NCBI RefSeq assembly: GCF_022549775.1
Contig: NZ_JAKZGP010000015.1
Location: 1 to 64,000 of the forward strand
Direction of reading: 5' to 3'
DNA: 64,000 nt
Source: Belliella filtrata
GTDB lineage: Bacteria > Bacteroidota > Bacteroidia > Cytophagales > Cyclobacteriaceae
Position numbers and translations under genes: made by a program. The notes beneath the pieces were generated by a model. The model was given only the letters and a program-made list of their open reading frames with translations. It was not told the DNA's origin and made no database searches. This document shows positions 35,248-45,250 of this stretch, piece by piece (the first letter of the stretch is position 1; each line of letters opens with the position of its first letter).

Positions 35248-37848
35248 ATGACCTACAAAAATCCATTAATTTACGTTTTTGGCATAATCTACTTTTGTTG
35301 TGCCTGCTCTCAAGAAGTCCAATATGAATTTCCTTACCAAAACCCTGACCTCCCTGTCACTGAACGAGTAGACGACCTAGTCTCCAGGATGACGTTGGAG
35401 CAAAAAGTGAGTCAGATGGTAAACGAATCTGTCGCTATAGATGAGTTTGGAATTCCAGCTTATAACTGGTGGAACGAAGGACTTCATGGGATGGCTCGAG
35501 CTGGTATTGCCACAGTGTTTCCACAAGCCATCGGAATGGCAGCATCATGGAACACAGATTTAATTTTTGATGTGGCTACAGCAATTTCAGATGAAACGAG
35601 GGCAAAACACCATGATTTTGTAAGAAAAGACAAGCGATATCTCTATCAAGGACTCACACTTTGGTCTCCAAACATCAATATTTTCAGAGATCCACGCTGG
35701 GGAAGAGGTCAAGAGACCTATGGAGAAGATCCCTATTTGAGTGGTTCACTTGCAGTACCATTTATCAAAGGACTGCAAGGTGATGACCCTGAATATTTCA
35801 AAACTATTGCAACTATCAAGCATTTTGCAGTTCATAGTGGCCCAGAGCCAGAGAGACATGAATTTGATGCCAAGGTGAGCTTGAAAGATATTAGGGAGAC
35901 ATATTTACCACAATTTAAAATGGCCATTGAGCAAGCCCACCCCTATTCTGCCATGTGTGCTTACAATAGGCTCAATGGAGAAGCATGCTGTGGAAGTGAA
36001 TGGTTATTACAAACTACGTTGAAAGATGAGTTGGGATTTGAAGGGTTTATTGTTTCTGACTGCTTTGCGATCACAGATATTTGGGAATTTCACAAAATAA
36101 CTGACTCAGAAGCTGAGGCTTCCGCACTTGCAGTCAAATCTGGAACTGACTTGAGCTGTGGAAACGAATACCTGTCACTTGTAGAAGCTGTAGCAAAAGG
36201 CTACATTACAGAAGCGGAAATAGATATTTCTGTTAAGAGATTACTAACAGCCAGGTTCAGGCTCGGCATGTTTGATCCTATAGAAAAAGTGAAATATGCT
36301 CAAATTCCATATGAAGTAGTCGATCAAGATTCTCATCAAAAATTGGCATTACAAACAGCAAGAGAATCAATGGTACTCTTAAAAAATGATAATCAAACAT
36401 TGCCTCTATCCAAAGACCTCAATAAAATTGCTGTCATTGGGCCCAATTCAGATCAATGGCTAATGCTTTTAGGCAACTACAATGGCGTTCCTTCAGAAGC
36501 AATCACGCCACTTCAGGGGATCAAAGATAAGGTCGGGCATGGTACAAAAGTTGAATTTGCCCAAGGTTCAGAATATGCAGATGGTTTACCGATGTTCTAT
36601 ACCGTGGAGAAGTCAGCCATTAAAGGAAAGATTCAAGCAGAATTCTTCGACAATAGCAAGCTAGAAGGCAATCCACTTTACAGAGATGAATTTGAAAACA
36701 TTGACATCAACTGGAATGACCGTGCTCCAAGGGAAGATATGGACGATGATGATTTCGGTGTAAGGTGGAAAGGTGAATTGATAGCCAATAAAACGGGTTA
36801 CCATCAAATAGGTGTTATCACCACTTGCAATACACAACTTTATTTTGAAGATGAATTGGCAGCCAAAACCGAATATCATTTTAGAGATGAGTATGGAGAC
36901 CCAAGGTTAGTCCATGGAGAATCGATCTGGCTTGAAAAAGGACAGACTTATGGTTTCCAAATTGATGCTGGAGAAACTTATGCAGACGCTATGGTTCAGT
37001 TGGTATGGGCAGAACCAAAACCTGATTTAGAAAAGGAAGCCATTGAAGTAGCCAAAGACGCTGATGTAGTAGTCATGTTTATGGGCTTGACACCTCGTAT
37101 GGAAGGTGAAGAAATGGACATTCAAGTCGACGGCTTCCGAGGTGGTGACAGAACGAAACTTGGATTGCCTGTCGCTCAACTGTGCCTGATCAAATCTATG
37201 CATGCATTGGGTAAACCTGTTGTATTGGTCTTGCTGAATGGCTCTGCTCTGGCCGTAAACTGGGAAAACGAACACATTCCTGCCATTTTAGAAGCTTGGT
37301 ATCCAGGACAAGCAGGAGGTGCCGCTATAGCCGACATCCTTTTTGGTGATTATAACCCTTCTGGGAAGCTGCCGATTACATTTTACAAGTCAGAAAAAGA
37401 CCTTCCTGACTTTACTGACTATACCATGAGTAACCAAACATACAGGTTCTTCAAAGGCGAAGCACTGTATCCTTTTGGGCATGGATTAAGTTATACAAGT
37501 TTTGATTTTGTAGATTTGAAAACCAACGCTAAAGTCAAAGTTGGCCAATCCCTAGACTTGGAAGTTACTCTTCACAATACTGGTGAGAAAGATGGTGAAG
37601 AAGTGGTTCAAGTTTATGTAAGTAACCTAAATAGAAAATCAGACGACCCAATCAAGAACTTGGTGGCTTATCGGAAAGTCTCATTGAAATCCGAAGATAA
37701 AAAAACTGTAAAGCTTAAAATAGATAAAAGTGCATTTCAAACATTCGATGAAAACTTCAATTATGTCAACCTACCTGGAGAATTCGAAATTTCAATAGGA
37801 AACTCTTCTGCTACAGACAACTTGAGGACTAGTATAAAAATCGAGTAA
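35248..37848 (+). CDS. GH3 family glycoside hydrolase with PA14 insertion
   Basis: An 866-residue lipoprotein enzyme; ATG at 35248 is used because it opens a lipoprotein signal (IIYFCCACS). An earlier in-frame TTG at 35209 is less likely. The GH3 N-terminal barrel has GLTLWSPNINIFRDPRWGRG, the lysine-histidine pair IKHFAVHSG, and the nucleophile aspartate in FIVSDCFAI. A PA14-like module is inserted in the C-terminal domain (about 460-590; EFFDNSKLEG, GYHQIGVITT). A fibronectin-III-like tail follows (VLVLLNGSALAVNW, then LPGEFEISIG). The overall type is close to bacterial beta-xylosidases and beta-glucosidases. The exact sugar is not determined. It follows the HTCS and likely finishes oligosaccharides from PUL 1. 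Confidence 0.9.
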   Translation: MTYKNPLIYVFGIIYFCCACSQEVQYEFPYQNPDLPVTERVDDLVSRMTLEQKVSQMVNESVAIDEFGIPAYNWWNEGLHGMARAGIATVFPQAIGMAASWNTDLIFDVATAISDETRAKHHDFVRKDKRYLYQGLTLWSPNINIFRDPRWGRGQETYGEDPYLSGSLAVPFIKGLQGDDPEYFKTIATIKHFAVHSGPEPERHEFDAKVSLKDIRETYLPQFKMAIEQAHPYSAMCAYNRLNGEACCGSEWLLQTTLKDELGFEGFIVSDCFAITDIWEFHKITDSEAEASALAVKSGTDLSCGNEYLSLVEAVAKGYITEAEIDISVKRLLTARFRLGMFDPIEKVKYAQIPYEVVDQDSHQKLALQTARESMVLLKNDNQTLPLSKDLNKIAVIGPNSDQWLMLLGNYNGVPSEAITPLQGIKDKVGHGTKVEFAQGSEYADGLPMFYTVEKSAIKGKIQAEFFDNSKLEGNPLYRDEFENIDINWNDRAPREDMDDDDFGVRWKGELIANKTGYHQIGVITTCNTQLYFEDELAAKTEYHFRDEYGDPRLVHGESIWLEKGQTYGFQIDAGETYADAMVQLVWAEPKPDLEKEAIEVAKDADVVVMFMGLTPRMEGEEMDIQVDGFRGGDRTKLGLPVAQLCLIKSMHALGKPVVLVLLNGSALAVNWENEHIPAILEAWYPGQAGGAAIADILFGDYNPSGKLPITFYKSEKDLPDFTDYTMSNQTYRFFKGEALYPFGHGLSYTSFDFVDLKTNAKVKVGQSLDLEVTLHNTGEKDGEEVVQVYVSNLNRKSDDPIKNLVAYRKVSLKSEDKKTVKLKIDKSAFQTFDENFNYVNLPGEFEISIGNSSATDNLRTSIKIE

Positions 37849-37851
37849 TTT

Positions 37852-37938
37852 AAACAGGCTGTCTCCGCTTCTACGTTTAACAATTGGTCTACCTATAATC
37901 AGGTTTTTTCCATTGATTAGATTTGAGGCAGCCTGTTT
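37852..37938. repeat. Long-loop inverted repeat after GH3
   Basis: AAACAGGCTG (37852-37861) and CAGCCTGTTT (37929-37938) form a perfect 10-bp inverted repeat with a 67-nt loop. It lies between the convergent GH3 and DUF4287 genes. It could act as a bidirectional terminator or be the remnant of an element. Confidence 0.5.
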
Positions 37939-37948
37939 CCTTAAAATT

Positions 37949-38161
37949 TTACGAGGTTTTACCTTTAAGTGAAGCATAAATAGCCATTGCATGACCATGG
38001 CCAAGCTCAAACTCTTTTTTCAACCAATCGGTGATCTGAGTGGCTTTTACTACAACCTGACCACTAGAAACAAATCCCTTTTCCTCTGCCAGTTTTTTAA
38101 AATCCTCAGGCGTTTTGCCTGTTTTTTTCTGAATATTATCTATATATGCTTGAAATGACAT
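37949..38161 (-). CDS. DUF4287 domain protein
   Basis: A 70-residue cytoplasmic protein. The whole length matches DUF4287 as recalled: SFQAYIDNIQKKTGKTPEDF, then KATQITDWLKKEFELGHGHAMAIY. Members often occur next to or fused with SRPBCC proteins, and here the next gene upstream (38182) is an SRPBCC-VOC fusion. ATG at 38161 is preferred over TTG at 38167. The function is unknown. It is probably the last gene of the arsR-SRPBCC/VOC transcript, as the gap is 20 nt. Confidence 0.82.
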   Translation of the reverse strand: MSFQAYIDNIQKKTGKTPEDFKKLAEEKGFVSSGQVVVKATQITDWLKKEFELGHGHAMAIYASLKGKTS

Positions 38162-38181
38162 GATCAATGTTTTTTTTTAAA

Positions 38182-39150
38182 TTAAGACCTTCCTTCTTGA
38201 TAATTGACCATCCAATTGATTCCATATTTATCCTGACAGCTACCATAATAGGCACCCCAAAACATGTCTTGAATGGGCATTTCCACGACTCCTCCTTCCG
38301 AAAGTTCATCAAAGATTCGCTTAGCTTCTTCCCTAGATTCAGGTTCTAAATTGATATGCATATTGTTCCCTTTGATAACCTTCATCCCGAATTCCTCTGG
38401 TGCATCAGTTCCCATGAGTATGTGACCTCCGAGAATAGGTAGCTCTATATGCAAAACCATTTTCTTAACCGACTCAGCCATGGGTGGTTGATTGGGATCT
38501 TCTGGAATCTCACCAAACCGTTGAATGCCATTGATAAATTCAGATTGGAACACATTCCTATAAAAAGTAAAAGCCTCTTCCGTATTTCCCCCAAAGTTCA
38601 AATAACTTGAAACCCTAGCTTTATTGCTAGTCTTGTTTTGGTGTCTCAACTTGAATTGAGATTCGATAAATTGATCTAGATTTTCGAGTCCTGCAGCGAA
38701 TCCTTCTTTGAAACCCATCTCTATGATTTTCTCTAAGTCTTCTAAAGAGTCAAAACTCAGAAGCATATCGACCATAGTTTCATCACCACGATCTTGAAAG
38801 TCATTTTCCCACTTGTTCCGGGGCAATGAAGCATTAAAGTCCCCAGCCTCATCACAAAATCCATCAATAGCTGTAAAGTGTTCCTTTGGTATGATTTTGA
38901 TATAATCTACTCTGCTCCAATGCTTCTCACCCTCGGGGCTTACCATAGCATAAAGCCAATGCCCACCCTCTCTAAAATCCATGGTTTTGGTCTTAGCATT
39001 CCATGGTTTAGGCGCCCACCACTGGTCCAAAATCTCAGCTTCGGTCCATGCTATCCATACAAGGTCACGAGGAGCATTAAAAGAACGCTGAACTTTGATT
39101 TGATTATTGGCTTTATCAACATCAAAGTTAAATAAAATAGCTTTTTTCAT
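38182..39150 (-). CDS. SRPBCC (AHSA1-like) and VOC/PhnB-like fusion protein
   Basis: A 322-residue cytoplasmic protein with two small-molecule-binding domains. Residues about 1-165 are an AHSA1-type SRPBCC domain ([56 protein letters not shown]). Residues about 178-320 are a PhnB/glyoxalase-like VOC domain ([62 protein letters not shown]). The two domains are usually separate genes found together, so this is a natural fusion. Its start overlaps the stop of arsR by 4 nt, so it is translationally coupled to, and likely regulated by, that repressor. The ligand is unknown. Confidence 0.85.
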   Translation of the reverse strand: MKKAILFNFDVDKANNQIKVQRSFNAPRDLVWIAWTEAEILDQWWAPKPWNAKTKTMDFREGGHWLYAMVSPEGEKHWSRVDYIKIIPKEHFTAIDGFCDEAGDFNASLPRNKWENDFQDRGDETMVDMLLSFDSLEDLEKIIEMGFKEGFAAGLENLDQFIESQFKLRHQNKTSNKARVSSYLNFGGNTEEAFTFYRNVFQSEFINGIQRFGEIPEDPNQPPMAESVKKMVLHIELPILGGHILMGTDAPEEFGMKVIKGNNMHINLEPESREEAKRIFDELSEGGVVEMPIQDMFWGAYYGSCQDKYGINWMVNYQEGRS

Positions 39151-39473
39151 TTGTTATTGGATTTAAGTTGTTCTAATACTTGGTCTAATTGATCAAATCT
39201 CTTTGCTAATAGCTGCTTAAATTGCTCAAGCCATTTTTCTACTTCCTTCACCTTTTCTGCATTCAAATGATAAAAAATCTCTCTCCCTTGTTGGTCTTGC
39301 TGTACGATTTCACACTCAGACAATATCTGAAGATGCTTGGAAACTGCCTGTCTGCTAGACTCAAAATGTTCTGCAATCCCATTGGGAGTCAAAGCTCCTG
39401 CTGTCAAAAGCATGATAATTGCCCTTCTTGTGGGGTCTGCAATTGCCTGAAAAACATCTCTTCTAATCTTCAT
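39147..39473 (-). CDS. ArsR-family winged-helix regulator
   Basis: A 108-residue DNA-binding protein. The winged helix is clear: [20 protein letters not shown], then [23 protein letters not shown] and [20 protein letters not shown]. No CxC metal-binding motif is present in helix 3, so it is not a classical arsenic or metal sensor. It belongs to the ArsR subgroup coupled to SRPBCC proteins. The start at 39473 lies just downstream of two 13-bp repeats that probably are its own operators. The stop overlaps the SRPBCC-VOC start by 4 nt (ATGA). Confidence 0.9.
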   Translation of the reverse strand: MKIRRDVFQAIADPTRRAIIMLLTAGALTPNGIAEHFESSRQAVSKHLQILSECEIVQQDQQGREIFYHLNAEKVKEVEKWLEQFKQLLAKRFDQLDQVLEQLKSNNK

Positions 39474-39486
39474 ACTTCTATTTGCT

Positions 39487-39525
39487 ACTATTTAATTGCA
39501 AATATATACGCAACTATTTAATTGC
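39487..39525 (-). promoter_or_regulatory. Probable ArsR operator repeats
   Basis: ACTATTTAATTGC occurs exactly at 39487-39499 and 39513-39525, two direct copies 26 bp apart. The second copy lies inside GCAA-N8-TTGC, an inverted repeat. They sit 14-52 nt upstream of the arsR start, the usual place for autoregulation. Confidence 0.55.
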
Positions 39526-39539
39526 GCAAATAATTAAAT

Positions 39540-39575
39540 AAAAAGCGGCAAAAACCTAGATTTCTGCCGCTTTTT
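39540..39575 (-). terminator. Rho-independent terminator of the second susCD operon
   Basis: Stem AAAAGCGGCA/TGCCGCTTTT (39541-39550, 39565-39574) with a 14-nt loop and A/T runs on both sides. It lies 31 nt past the susD stop and between that gene and the arsR operator. Confidence 0.85.
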
Positions 39576-39605
39576 ATTTAATTCTAGTTAACTCAATTAT
39601 TAAGG

Positions 39606-41753
39606 TTAATAACCAGGATTTTGATATTCATTTCTTGCAGTTTGATCAAGGGGCTGACCGTTTTGATCGGTCAATTGAATGAGATAATTGAAAGGCCAAG
39701 GTCTGAAAGTATGAAACCTTTGCATTTGACCCTTTCCATTACCATTTTGACCATTTCCTCCTGCTGTATTAGCTGCTACGGGCCACAGCCCCGTCCTATT
39801 GGAAGCCATTTGATTAAAATGCATAACCCTGTCATATAGGATGCCAGCGTTATGTAGGTCTTCCCACATGATTCCTTCTCCTAGAAACTCTCTATTTTTT
39901 TCATTATAGATAAAATGTATAAACATATCTCTTTTAGTACTTACAGTAGGTATATACCCTTCTCTATTTGCTTCTATAGTACCTGGGGTAAAGTGGTTTT
40001 CAGTAACCATAATTTGATCATATGAATCACCAAGCGCAGCATAAGGAGCTTCAAGCTCAGCGTTATCCAAATCATTAGCCTCAGGATACCATTGAACAAT
40101 AGAAGAAGGTCTGTTTTCCCCACCTTTGAATGCCGCCCTTTGTCTTAAGACATTGATATCGGCCACTGCGGAGGCATAATCACCTCGTCTACCATACGCC
40201 TCTGCTCGAATCAAGTAAGTTTCTGCTAATCTCATTAGAATAGCATCTCTTGTCCCATTTTCTGAGTTAAAATTACTTTCATCAGTAGAACCTCCTCTAG
40301 TTGGATCAGTAAATTTCTTGACTGAAAGATAAGGCGCAGTCTGAGTAGCCAAACCTAAATTAGCACCATTAATGAATAACCTATAGTAATAATTTCCAGT
40401 AGCAGCAGATCTCACCCACCTAACCATAAACTGAAATGGTTGGCTCATCACTTCCATCGAATCTAGAGCATTTTCTCTATCGTTTTCAAGATAAATTATC
40501 GCTCTTCTACCGTTCTGAATTCTAATATCTCCTGATCTTACCTCAGGTTGGTCTGCTGGTTTATTGGCATTCCACCATGCTGCAGTAGCATCTGTCCATC
40601 TAAATGAGGTGGTGTTTGACCCCATATTCCCAATGTATTCATGTTGGAAAGTTTTGGCATACCTTGAGTCATGCATTTTATCTTTAAAATTATCATATCC
40701 ATAATCTGTTGGCTTGAAAGTACCAAAAGGTCTTCCATAAATCATCGATCTATTCACACCAGATTGCTCTGTATAGTTTCCTATGTGGTAATTTACAGAC
40801 CTATTACCCCCAAATCTTCCATTCAAACCAATGTTAGTATCAAATTGTGCAGCCCACAACACTTCCGGGTGTGGGTTTGACTCAGACACTGCCGGATCAA
40901 AAAGCGTCCAATAATCTGGAGCTAACCCTCCTACTCCATTGATTACTTCAGTGGATATGGCTATTGCATTATCCAAATCATTCGCATTAGTACCCTTGTA
41001 CAACATTCTCAAAGACTCTTCAGAACTATTTTGAAATTCAGCCCCTTGAGCTCGATTAAGATAAAGTTTTGCTAAAAAATGTCCTGCAGCCCACTTATTG
41101 ACTCTACCACGGTCAGTGGAAGTTGGAAGGTTATCATAAGCAAATGTCAAATCAGTAATCATTTGGTTATAGACATCTTCCATAGATGACTTTGGGTAGT
41201 AATAAATCCCATCATCTTGTCTCCTAGGAGTCAAAAGCAATGGAATATCTCCAAGTTGATTCGAAACCAAATAAAATGCCCAAGATCTCAAAAACAATAT
41301 TTCAGCTTTTCTTTGATTAGCAAAAGACTGATTGGTTCCAAATACTCCTGGAGCAATATTTTCTATTACATCTAAAGCAATATTGCAGTTATTGATATGA
41401 GGATATGCACCCATTGGAGCATAAGAGGCATTGGCATTTCCAAGATAATTGAACATATTATTAGCAATATTGCTCAGGTCATTACCATAGACACCTACTT
41501 CCATTCTAGCCCAAGCAGGAGCAGAAGTCATGTAAGCGTCAGTCTCTGCAAGTGTAAGTCGCGCACCGTTAGCCTCCCACTCGTGTTTTACCCTTGCGTA
41601 AACATAAAGTCCATTAATAAGGGATTCAAGACCATTTTCATCATTGAAATAATCTTGGGTCAAGTTTGAAACTTGTCTTTCATCCAAGAAATCTTGACAG
41701 GAATAGAACAATGTCATCGCTGTCAGAGTAATTAATTTTATATATTTTTTCAT
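39606..41753 (-). CDS. Large SusD/RagB-like glycan-binding lipoprotein (RG-I locus)
   Basis: A 715-residue outer-membrane lipoprotein, longer than the usual 500-600 residues, with the extra length in the central region. The lipobox is TLFYSC near residue 19. Family features are VSNLTQDYFNDENGLESLINGLY, HINNCNIALDVIE, KAEILFLRSWAFYLVSNQLGDIPLLL, and the C-terminal MRLAETYLIRAEAYGRRGDYASAVADINVLRQRA. It ends EYQNPGY like other SusD proteins. It is 20 nt downstream of susC and shares its operon. It should bind pectin-derived chains at the cell surface, judged from neighbouring lyases. Confidence 0.92.
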   Translation of the reverse strand: MKKYIKLITLTAMTLFYSCQDFLDERQVSNLTQDYFNDENGLESLINGLYVYARVKHEWEANGARLTLAETDAYMTSAPAWARMEVGVYGNDLSNIANNMFNYLGNANASYAPMGAYPHINNCNIALDVIENIAPGVFGTNQSFANQRKAEILFLRSWAFYLVSNQLGDIPLLLTPRRQDDGIYYYPKSSMEDVYNQMITDLTFAYDNLPTSTDRGRVNKWAAGHFLAKLYLNRAQGAEFQNSSEESLRMLYKGTNANDLDNAIAISTEVINGVGGLAPDYWTLFDPAVSESNPHPEVLWAAQFDTNIGLNGRFGGNRSVNYHIGNYTEQSGVNRSMIYGRPFGTFKPTDYGYDNFKDKMHDSRYAKTFQHEYIGNMGSNTTSFRWTDATAAWWNANKPADQPEVRSGDIRIQNGRRAIIYLENDRENALDSMEVMSQPFQFMVRWVRSAATGNYYYRLFINGANLGLATQTAPYLSVKKFTDPTRGGSTDESNFNSENGTRDAILMRLAETYLIRAEAYGRRGDYASAVADINVLRQRAAFKGGENRPSSIVQWYPEANDLDNAELEAPYAALGDSYDQIMVTENHFTPGTIEANREGYIPTVSTKRDMFIHFIYNEKNREFLGEGIMWEDLHNAGILYDRVMHFNQMASNRTGLWPVAANTAGGNGQNGNGKGQMQRFHTFRPWPFNYLIQLTDQNGQPLDQTARNEYQNPGY

Positions 41754-41773
41754 TTCAATTCTCTTTTAAACGA

Positions 41774-44700
41774 TTAAAAACCAGCTCTCAATGTAAAAAC
41801 AAAACTTTGAGGCAATACCCTGTTGTTGTTTAATCCACCAAGTGGATCACCCTGGCCATTTCTCAATTCCCACGAAGTATCATCATCTGGATTGATCCCC
41901 CATCTGACAAGGTCACCTCCAAAGATGAATGGGTTAACCACTTGTACATTAATGTTCAAATTACTCATTCCGAATCTTTGAGCTGCTGTCACTGGCACAT
42001 CATACCCCAAAGAGATGTGTCTGATAGTCACAAAGGAAGCTGTATTGAATTGCAATGGGTTGACAATATTTTCCACATTCGCACCAATCACAGGCAGCGG
42101 CCACCTTCCATTCGGGTTATCCCAATCCCAAAAGTCTGTCTCAACTCGACCATTTGGCCATGGACCACCAATGTTTGGAATACCACCAAAGTAAGTTTGT
42201 CCAAACCTACCAAAAGCCATCATACTCAATGTCCAATTTTTGTAACCTACTGTATTGGTAATTCCTCCAGTCCATCGTGGCTGCCTAGAACCTACCACTA
42301 CCCTATCATCACTATTGATTCTGTAATCTCCATTTTGATCTACTACTCTTACAGTACCAGGATAAAAGCGGTGACCATTCTCATTGAACCTTGCCATTTC
42401 TTCTAAATCTTCAGGTGTGTTTTGCCAAATCCCCAAATGCTGAAAATCAAAAAATGAATGAATTGGGTGTCCGATAAACAAATTGTTGGCAATCATATCC
42501 TCTGCACCATTTACAAGCTCAAGGATTTGCTCTCTATTTGCTCCAAAGTTAAAATCTGTCTGCCAAGTCCATCCATTTCTCTCCACATTGACAGTAGACA
42601 GTGTCAATTCAATACCTCTATTTCTAGTACTACCAATATTTTCGAACTTTTGGACATAACCAGTAACTGCTGGTAAAGATCTTCCAAAAATCAAGCCTGT
42701 AGTAGTCATATCATATACTTCCAATGCACCTTTGAGCCTACCATCAAAAAAGCCAAAGTCTAAACCAGCATTCCATTGTGCTGTCTTTTCCCATCCTAAT
42801 CCTGGATTTTGAACCAGTTGAGGAAGAAATCCAATTGCAGGATCTGCACCGAAAATATATGGATTTTGACTTAGAGGTCCTGTAGTGGTATAGGGGCTGA
42901 CTGAAGAGTTTCCTGTAACACCAAATCCAAACCGAGGCTTCAATTCATAAATCCAACTAACGTCTCTTAAGAATCCTTCTTCTTGCATCTTCCATGCTGC
43001 CGAGAACGAAGGAAAAAAGTCCCATTTGTTTCCGGGAGCCAGCACTGAAGCACCATCATACCTCCCTGATGCAGTGAGCAAATACTTATCTTTCAAGGAA
43101 TAGTTCACTCTTATCATCCATGACTGAATGGTATTTTCTGTGAAACTAGTGTTGTATCCATCCGGCCTTCCGTTGGTGTTTGATCCTAAGCTATACCATA
43201 AACTTGCTGGAATTACAGTATTAGAAACATTCATACCCATACCTTCTCTTCTTGAGTATTGTGAAGATTGTAACAGGGTCACTCCTAAAGTGTGAATATC
43301 ATTAAATGTTTTATCAATGAATAAGAGGTTTTCAGCAACCCATGAAAAGTTTTCATCTCTAGACATTCCTGCCGTATTTCTCCTCAATGTCAAGTGATTG
43401 GAAGCGTTTGGACCAGTCCAGCTCCCATTTCTGAAATTTCTCACTTGACCACCAAAATTCAACCTATACTTCAACCAAGGTGTGAAAGTGATTTCTGAGA
43501 AGATATTTGCCATAATTGAAGCTGTTCTTCTTTCATTGAGTGCTTGATCTATGTCCATCAAAGGATTCCATAAATTTAGATTCCCCCCTGGGTTTGGAAT
43601 CAACTCTCCTGAATTATTTCTTGGTAATGCAAACGGAAATTGTTCAGAAGCTCTAGAATACAAATCTTTAGACCCAGTATTGCTTGTGTTGGGCCCCATA
43701 AACCCAAAGTTCTGAGTAGAAAAAGAACCAAGCACTGAAGAACCCAATGTCAACCATTTGTTTGGTGTAACATCACCATTTAAGTTTAGTGTAAATCTTT
43801 CAAAATCCTGATCCTGTTGAACACCGGTTTGATTAAAATACCCTAAGGACAAATAAAGTCTAGAACTTTCTGTTCCTGCTGACAATGATACTTGATGAAC
43901 ATTTGTTATTCCCTGCCTGGTCACATCATCTCTCCAGTTGTGATTACCTACATTTGCTGAATTATAAATTGGGATTTGATCTGGCCAACCCAAGGCCCTT
44001 TCCTCTGCTGTAGTAGGTCTTGTTCTTGGAGTAACACCAAATTCTTCCCATTCATAACCTTGCCATACCATGTCTCTAGCAATAGGATCCTGTCCCAAGC
44101 CCATTACTTGTTGATCTAAAAATGGATCTGGAAACCATGGCTGTGCAGGAGTATTCAGATCTTGGTTGCTAGCATCACCATAAAGCCGGCCGTTAATCAA
44201 AGATCTTCTCCAAATATCAACATACTCTCCACCAGACATCCAATCTGTCAAATCCCTGAAAGAGTCTAGCGAAACGGTGGCAGTATAATTCACTTTTAAC
44301 TGCCCTTTTTTACCTTTTTTTGTCGTGACTAGAATTACTCCATTTGCACCCCTAGAGCCATAAATTGCTGTTGCCGAAGCATCCTTTAATATCTCTATAG
44401 ATTCTATATCATTAGGATTGATATCATTAAGTGAAAATGAACTCACACCTAATTGAGAAACTACTGGTATACCATCTATGACGTATAATGGGTCGTTTGA
44501 CGCATTGATAGACCTGTTACCTCTTATTCTTACCGTTGGCAACTCTCCAGGTCTGTTATTTGTAGAAACATTCAATCCTGCAGCATTTCCTTGTAAAGCT
44601 TGAGCAATATTGGTGATTGGTCGCTCTTCTAACGTTTTTGAACTTACACTGGTGATAGCTCCTGTCAAATCACTTTTCTTTTGAGTGCCATACCCTACTA

Positions 44701-45073
44701 CCACTACTTCTCCAAGCTGTTGTAAATCTGCTGACAGCGAGATATTTATTGTGCTTGAAGTACCTACTCTAAACTCTTGAGTAACATATCCAATTGAAGA
44801 GAAAACCAATACAGCATCATTGTCTGGTACTGAAATGGTATATGCACCATCAATATCTGTAACTGTCCCATTGTTAGTACCCTTGATCACTACATTTACT
44901 CCTGGAAGTGTGGAATTATCATCCTTATCAGTTACGGTGCCAGAAATTGTAATGTCCCTTTCCAGATTATCTGGAGTTGCATATGACTCAAATGCTATCA
45001 ATGGTACTAAAAAGACCATGATAAGTACCATTCGAATCCTGTAATAAAACTGCAGGAATAAAATTTGTTTCAT
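41774..45073 (-). CDS. SusC/RagA-like TonB-dependent transporter (RG-I locus)
   Basis: A 1099-residue outer-membrane transporter. ATG at 45073 is preferred over an upstream in-frame start at 45133, because it opens a signal-peptide-like segment ending ESYATP. Domains are carboxypeptidase-D-like (ISGTVTDKDDNSTLPGVNVVIKG), the SusC signature QLGEVVVVGYGTQKKSDLTG, a plug (AGLNVSTNNRPGELPTVRIRGN, IEILKDASATAIYGSRGANGVI) and a barrel ending FVFTLRAGF. It pairs with the long SusD and faces the divergent CE12-like gene over a 335-nt gap. That gap holds an ACAGGATA-type tandem motif and a TTGACA palindrome. Confidence 0.94.
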   Translation of the reverse strand: MKQILFLQFYYRIRMVLIMVFLVPLIAFESYATPDNLERDITISGTVTDKDDNSTLPGVNVVIKGTNNGTVTDIDGAYTISVPDNDAVLVFSSIGYVTQEFRVGTSSTINISLSADLQQLGEVVVVGYGTQKKSDLTGAITSVSSKTLEERPITNIAQALQGNAAGLNVSTNNRPGELPTVRIRGNRSINASNDPLYVIDGIPVVSQLGVSSFSLNDINPNDIESIEILKDASATAIYGSRGANGVILVTTKKGKKGQLKVNYTATVSLDSFRDLTDWMSGGEYVDIWRRSLINGRLYGDASNQDLNTPAQPWFPDPFLDQQVMGLGQDPIARDMVWQGYEWEEFGVTPRTRPTTAEERALGWPDQIPIYNSANVGNHNWRDDVTRQGITNVHQVSLSAGTESSRLYLSLGYFNQTGVQQDQDFERFTLNLNGDVTPNKWLTLGSSVLGSFSTQNFGFMGPNTSNTGSKDLYSRASEQFPFALPRNNSGELIPNPGGNLNLWNPLMDIDQALNERRTASIMANIFSEITFTPWLKYRLNFGGQVRNFRNGSWTGPNASNHLTLRRNTAGMSRDENFSWVAENLLFIDKTFNDIHTLGVTLLQSSQYSRREGMGMNVSNTVIPASLWYSLGSNTNGRPDGYNTSFTENTIQSWMIRVNYSLKDKYLLTASGRYDGASVLAPGNKWDFFPSFSAAWKMQEEGFLRDVSWIYELKPRFGFGVTGNSSVSPYTTTGPLSQNPYIFGADPAIGFLPQLVQNPGLGWEKTAQWNAGLDFGFFDGRLKGALEVYDMTTTGLIFGRSLPAVTGYVQKFENIGSTRNRGIELTLSTVNVERNGWTWQTDFNFGANREQILELVNGAEDMIANNLFIGHPIHSFFDFQHLGIWQNTPEDLEEMARFNENGHRFYPGTVRVVDQNGDYRINSDDRVVVGSRQPRWTGGITNTVGYKNWTLSMMAFGRFGQTYFGGIPNIGGPWPNGRVETDFWDWDNPNGRWPLPVIGANVENIVNPLQFNTASFVTIRHISLGYDVPVTAAQRFGMSNLNINVQVVNPFIFGGDLVRWGINPDDDTSWELRNGQGDPLGGLNNNRVLPQSFVFTLRAGF

Positions 45074-45250
45074 AAGATTTGGTTTTATTTTAGGTATATT
45101 GTTAAGGAAACTCTTAGAGATACTTTGATCCAACTATTAATTGGAAGTCAAGGCATTTTTAAGATTTTTAAATTTAAATGAACGAATACCTAAATCAATC
45201 CTGTTCTGTCATGCCTGGTTGGATTTTAAACCTACTTCACCTCAAAAGAT

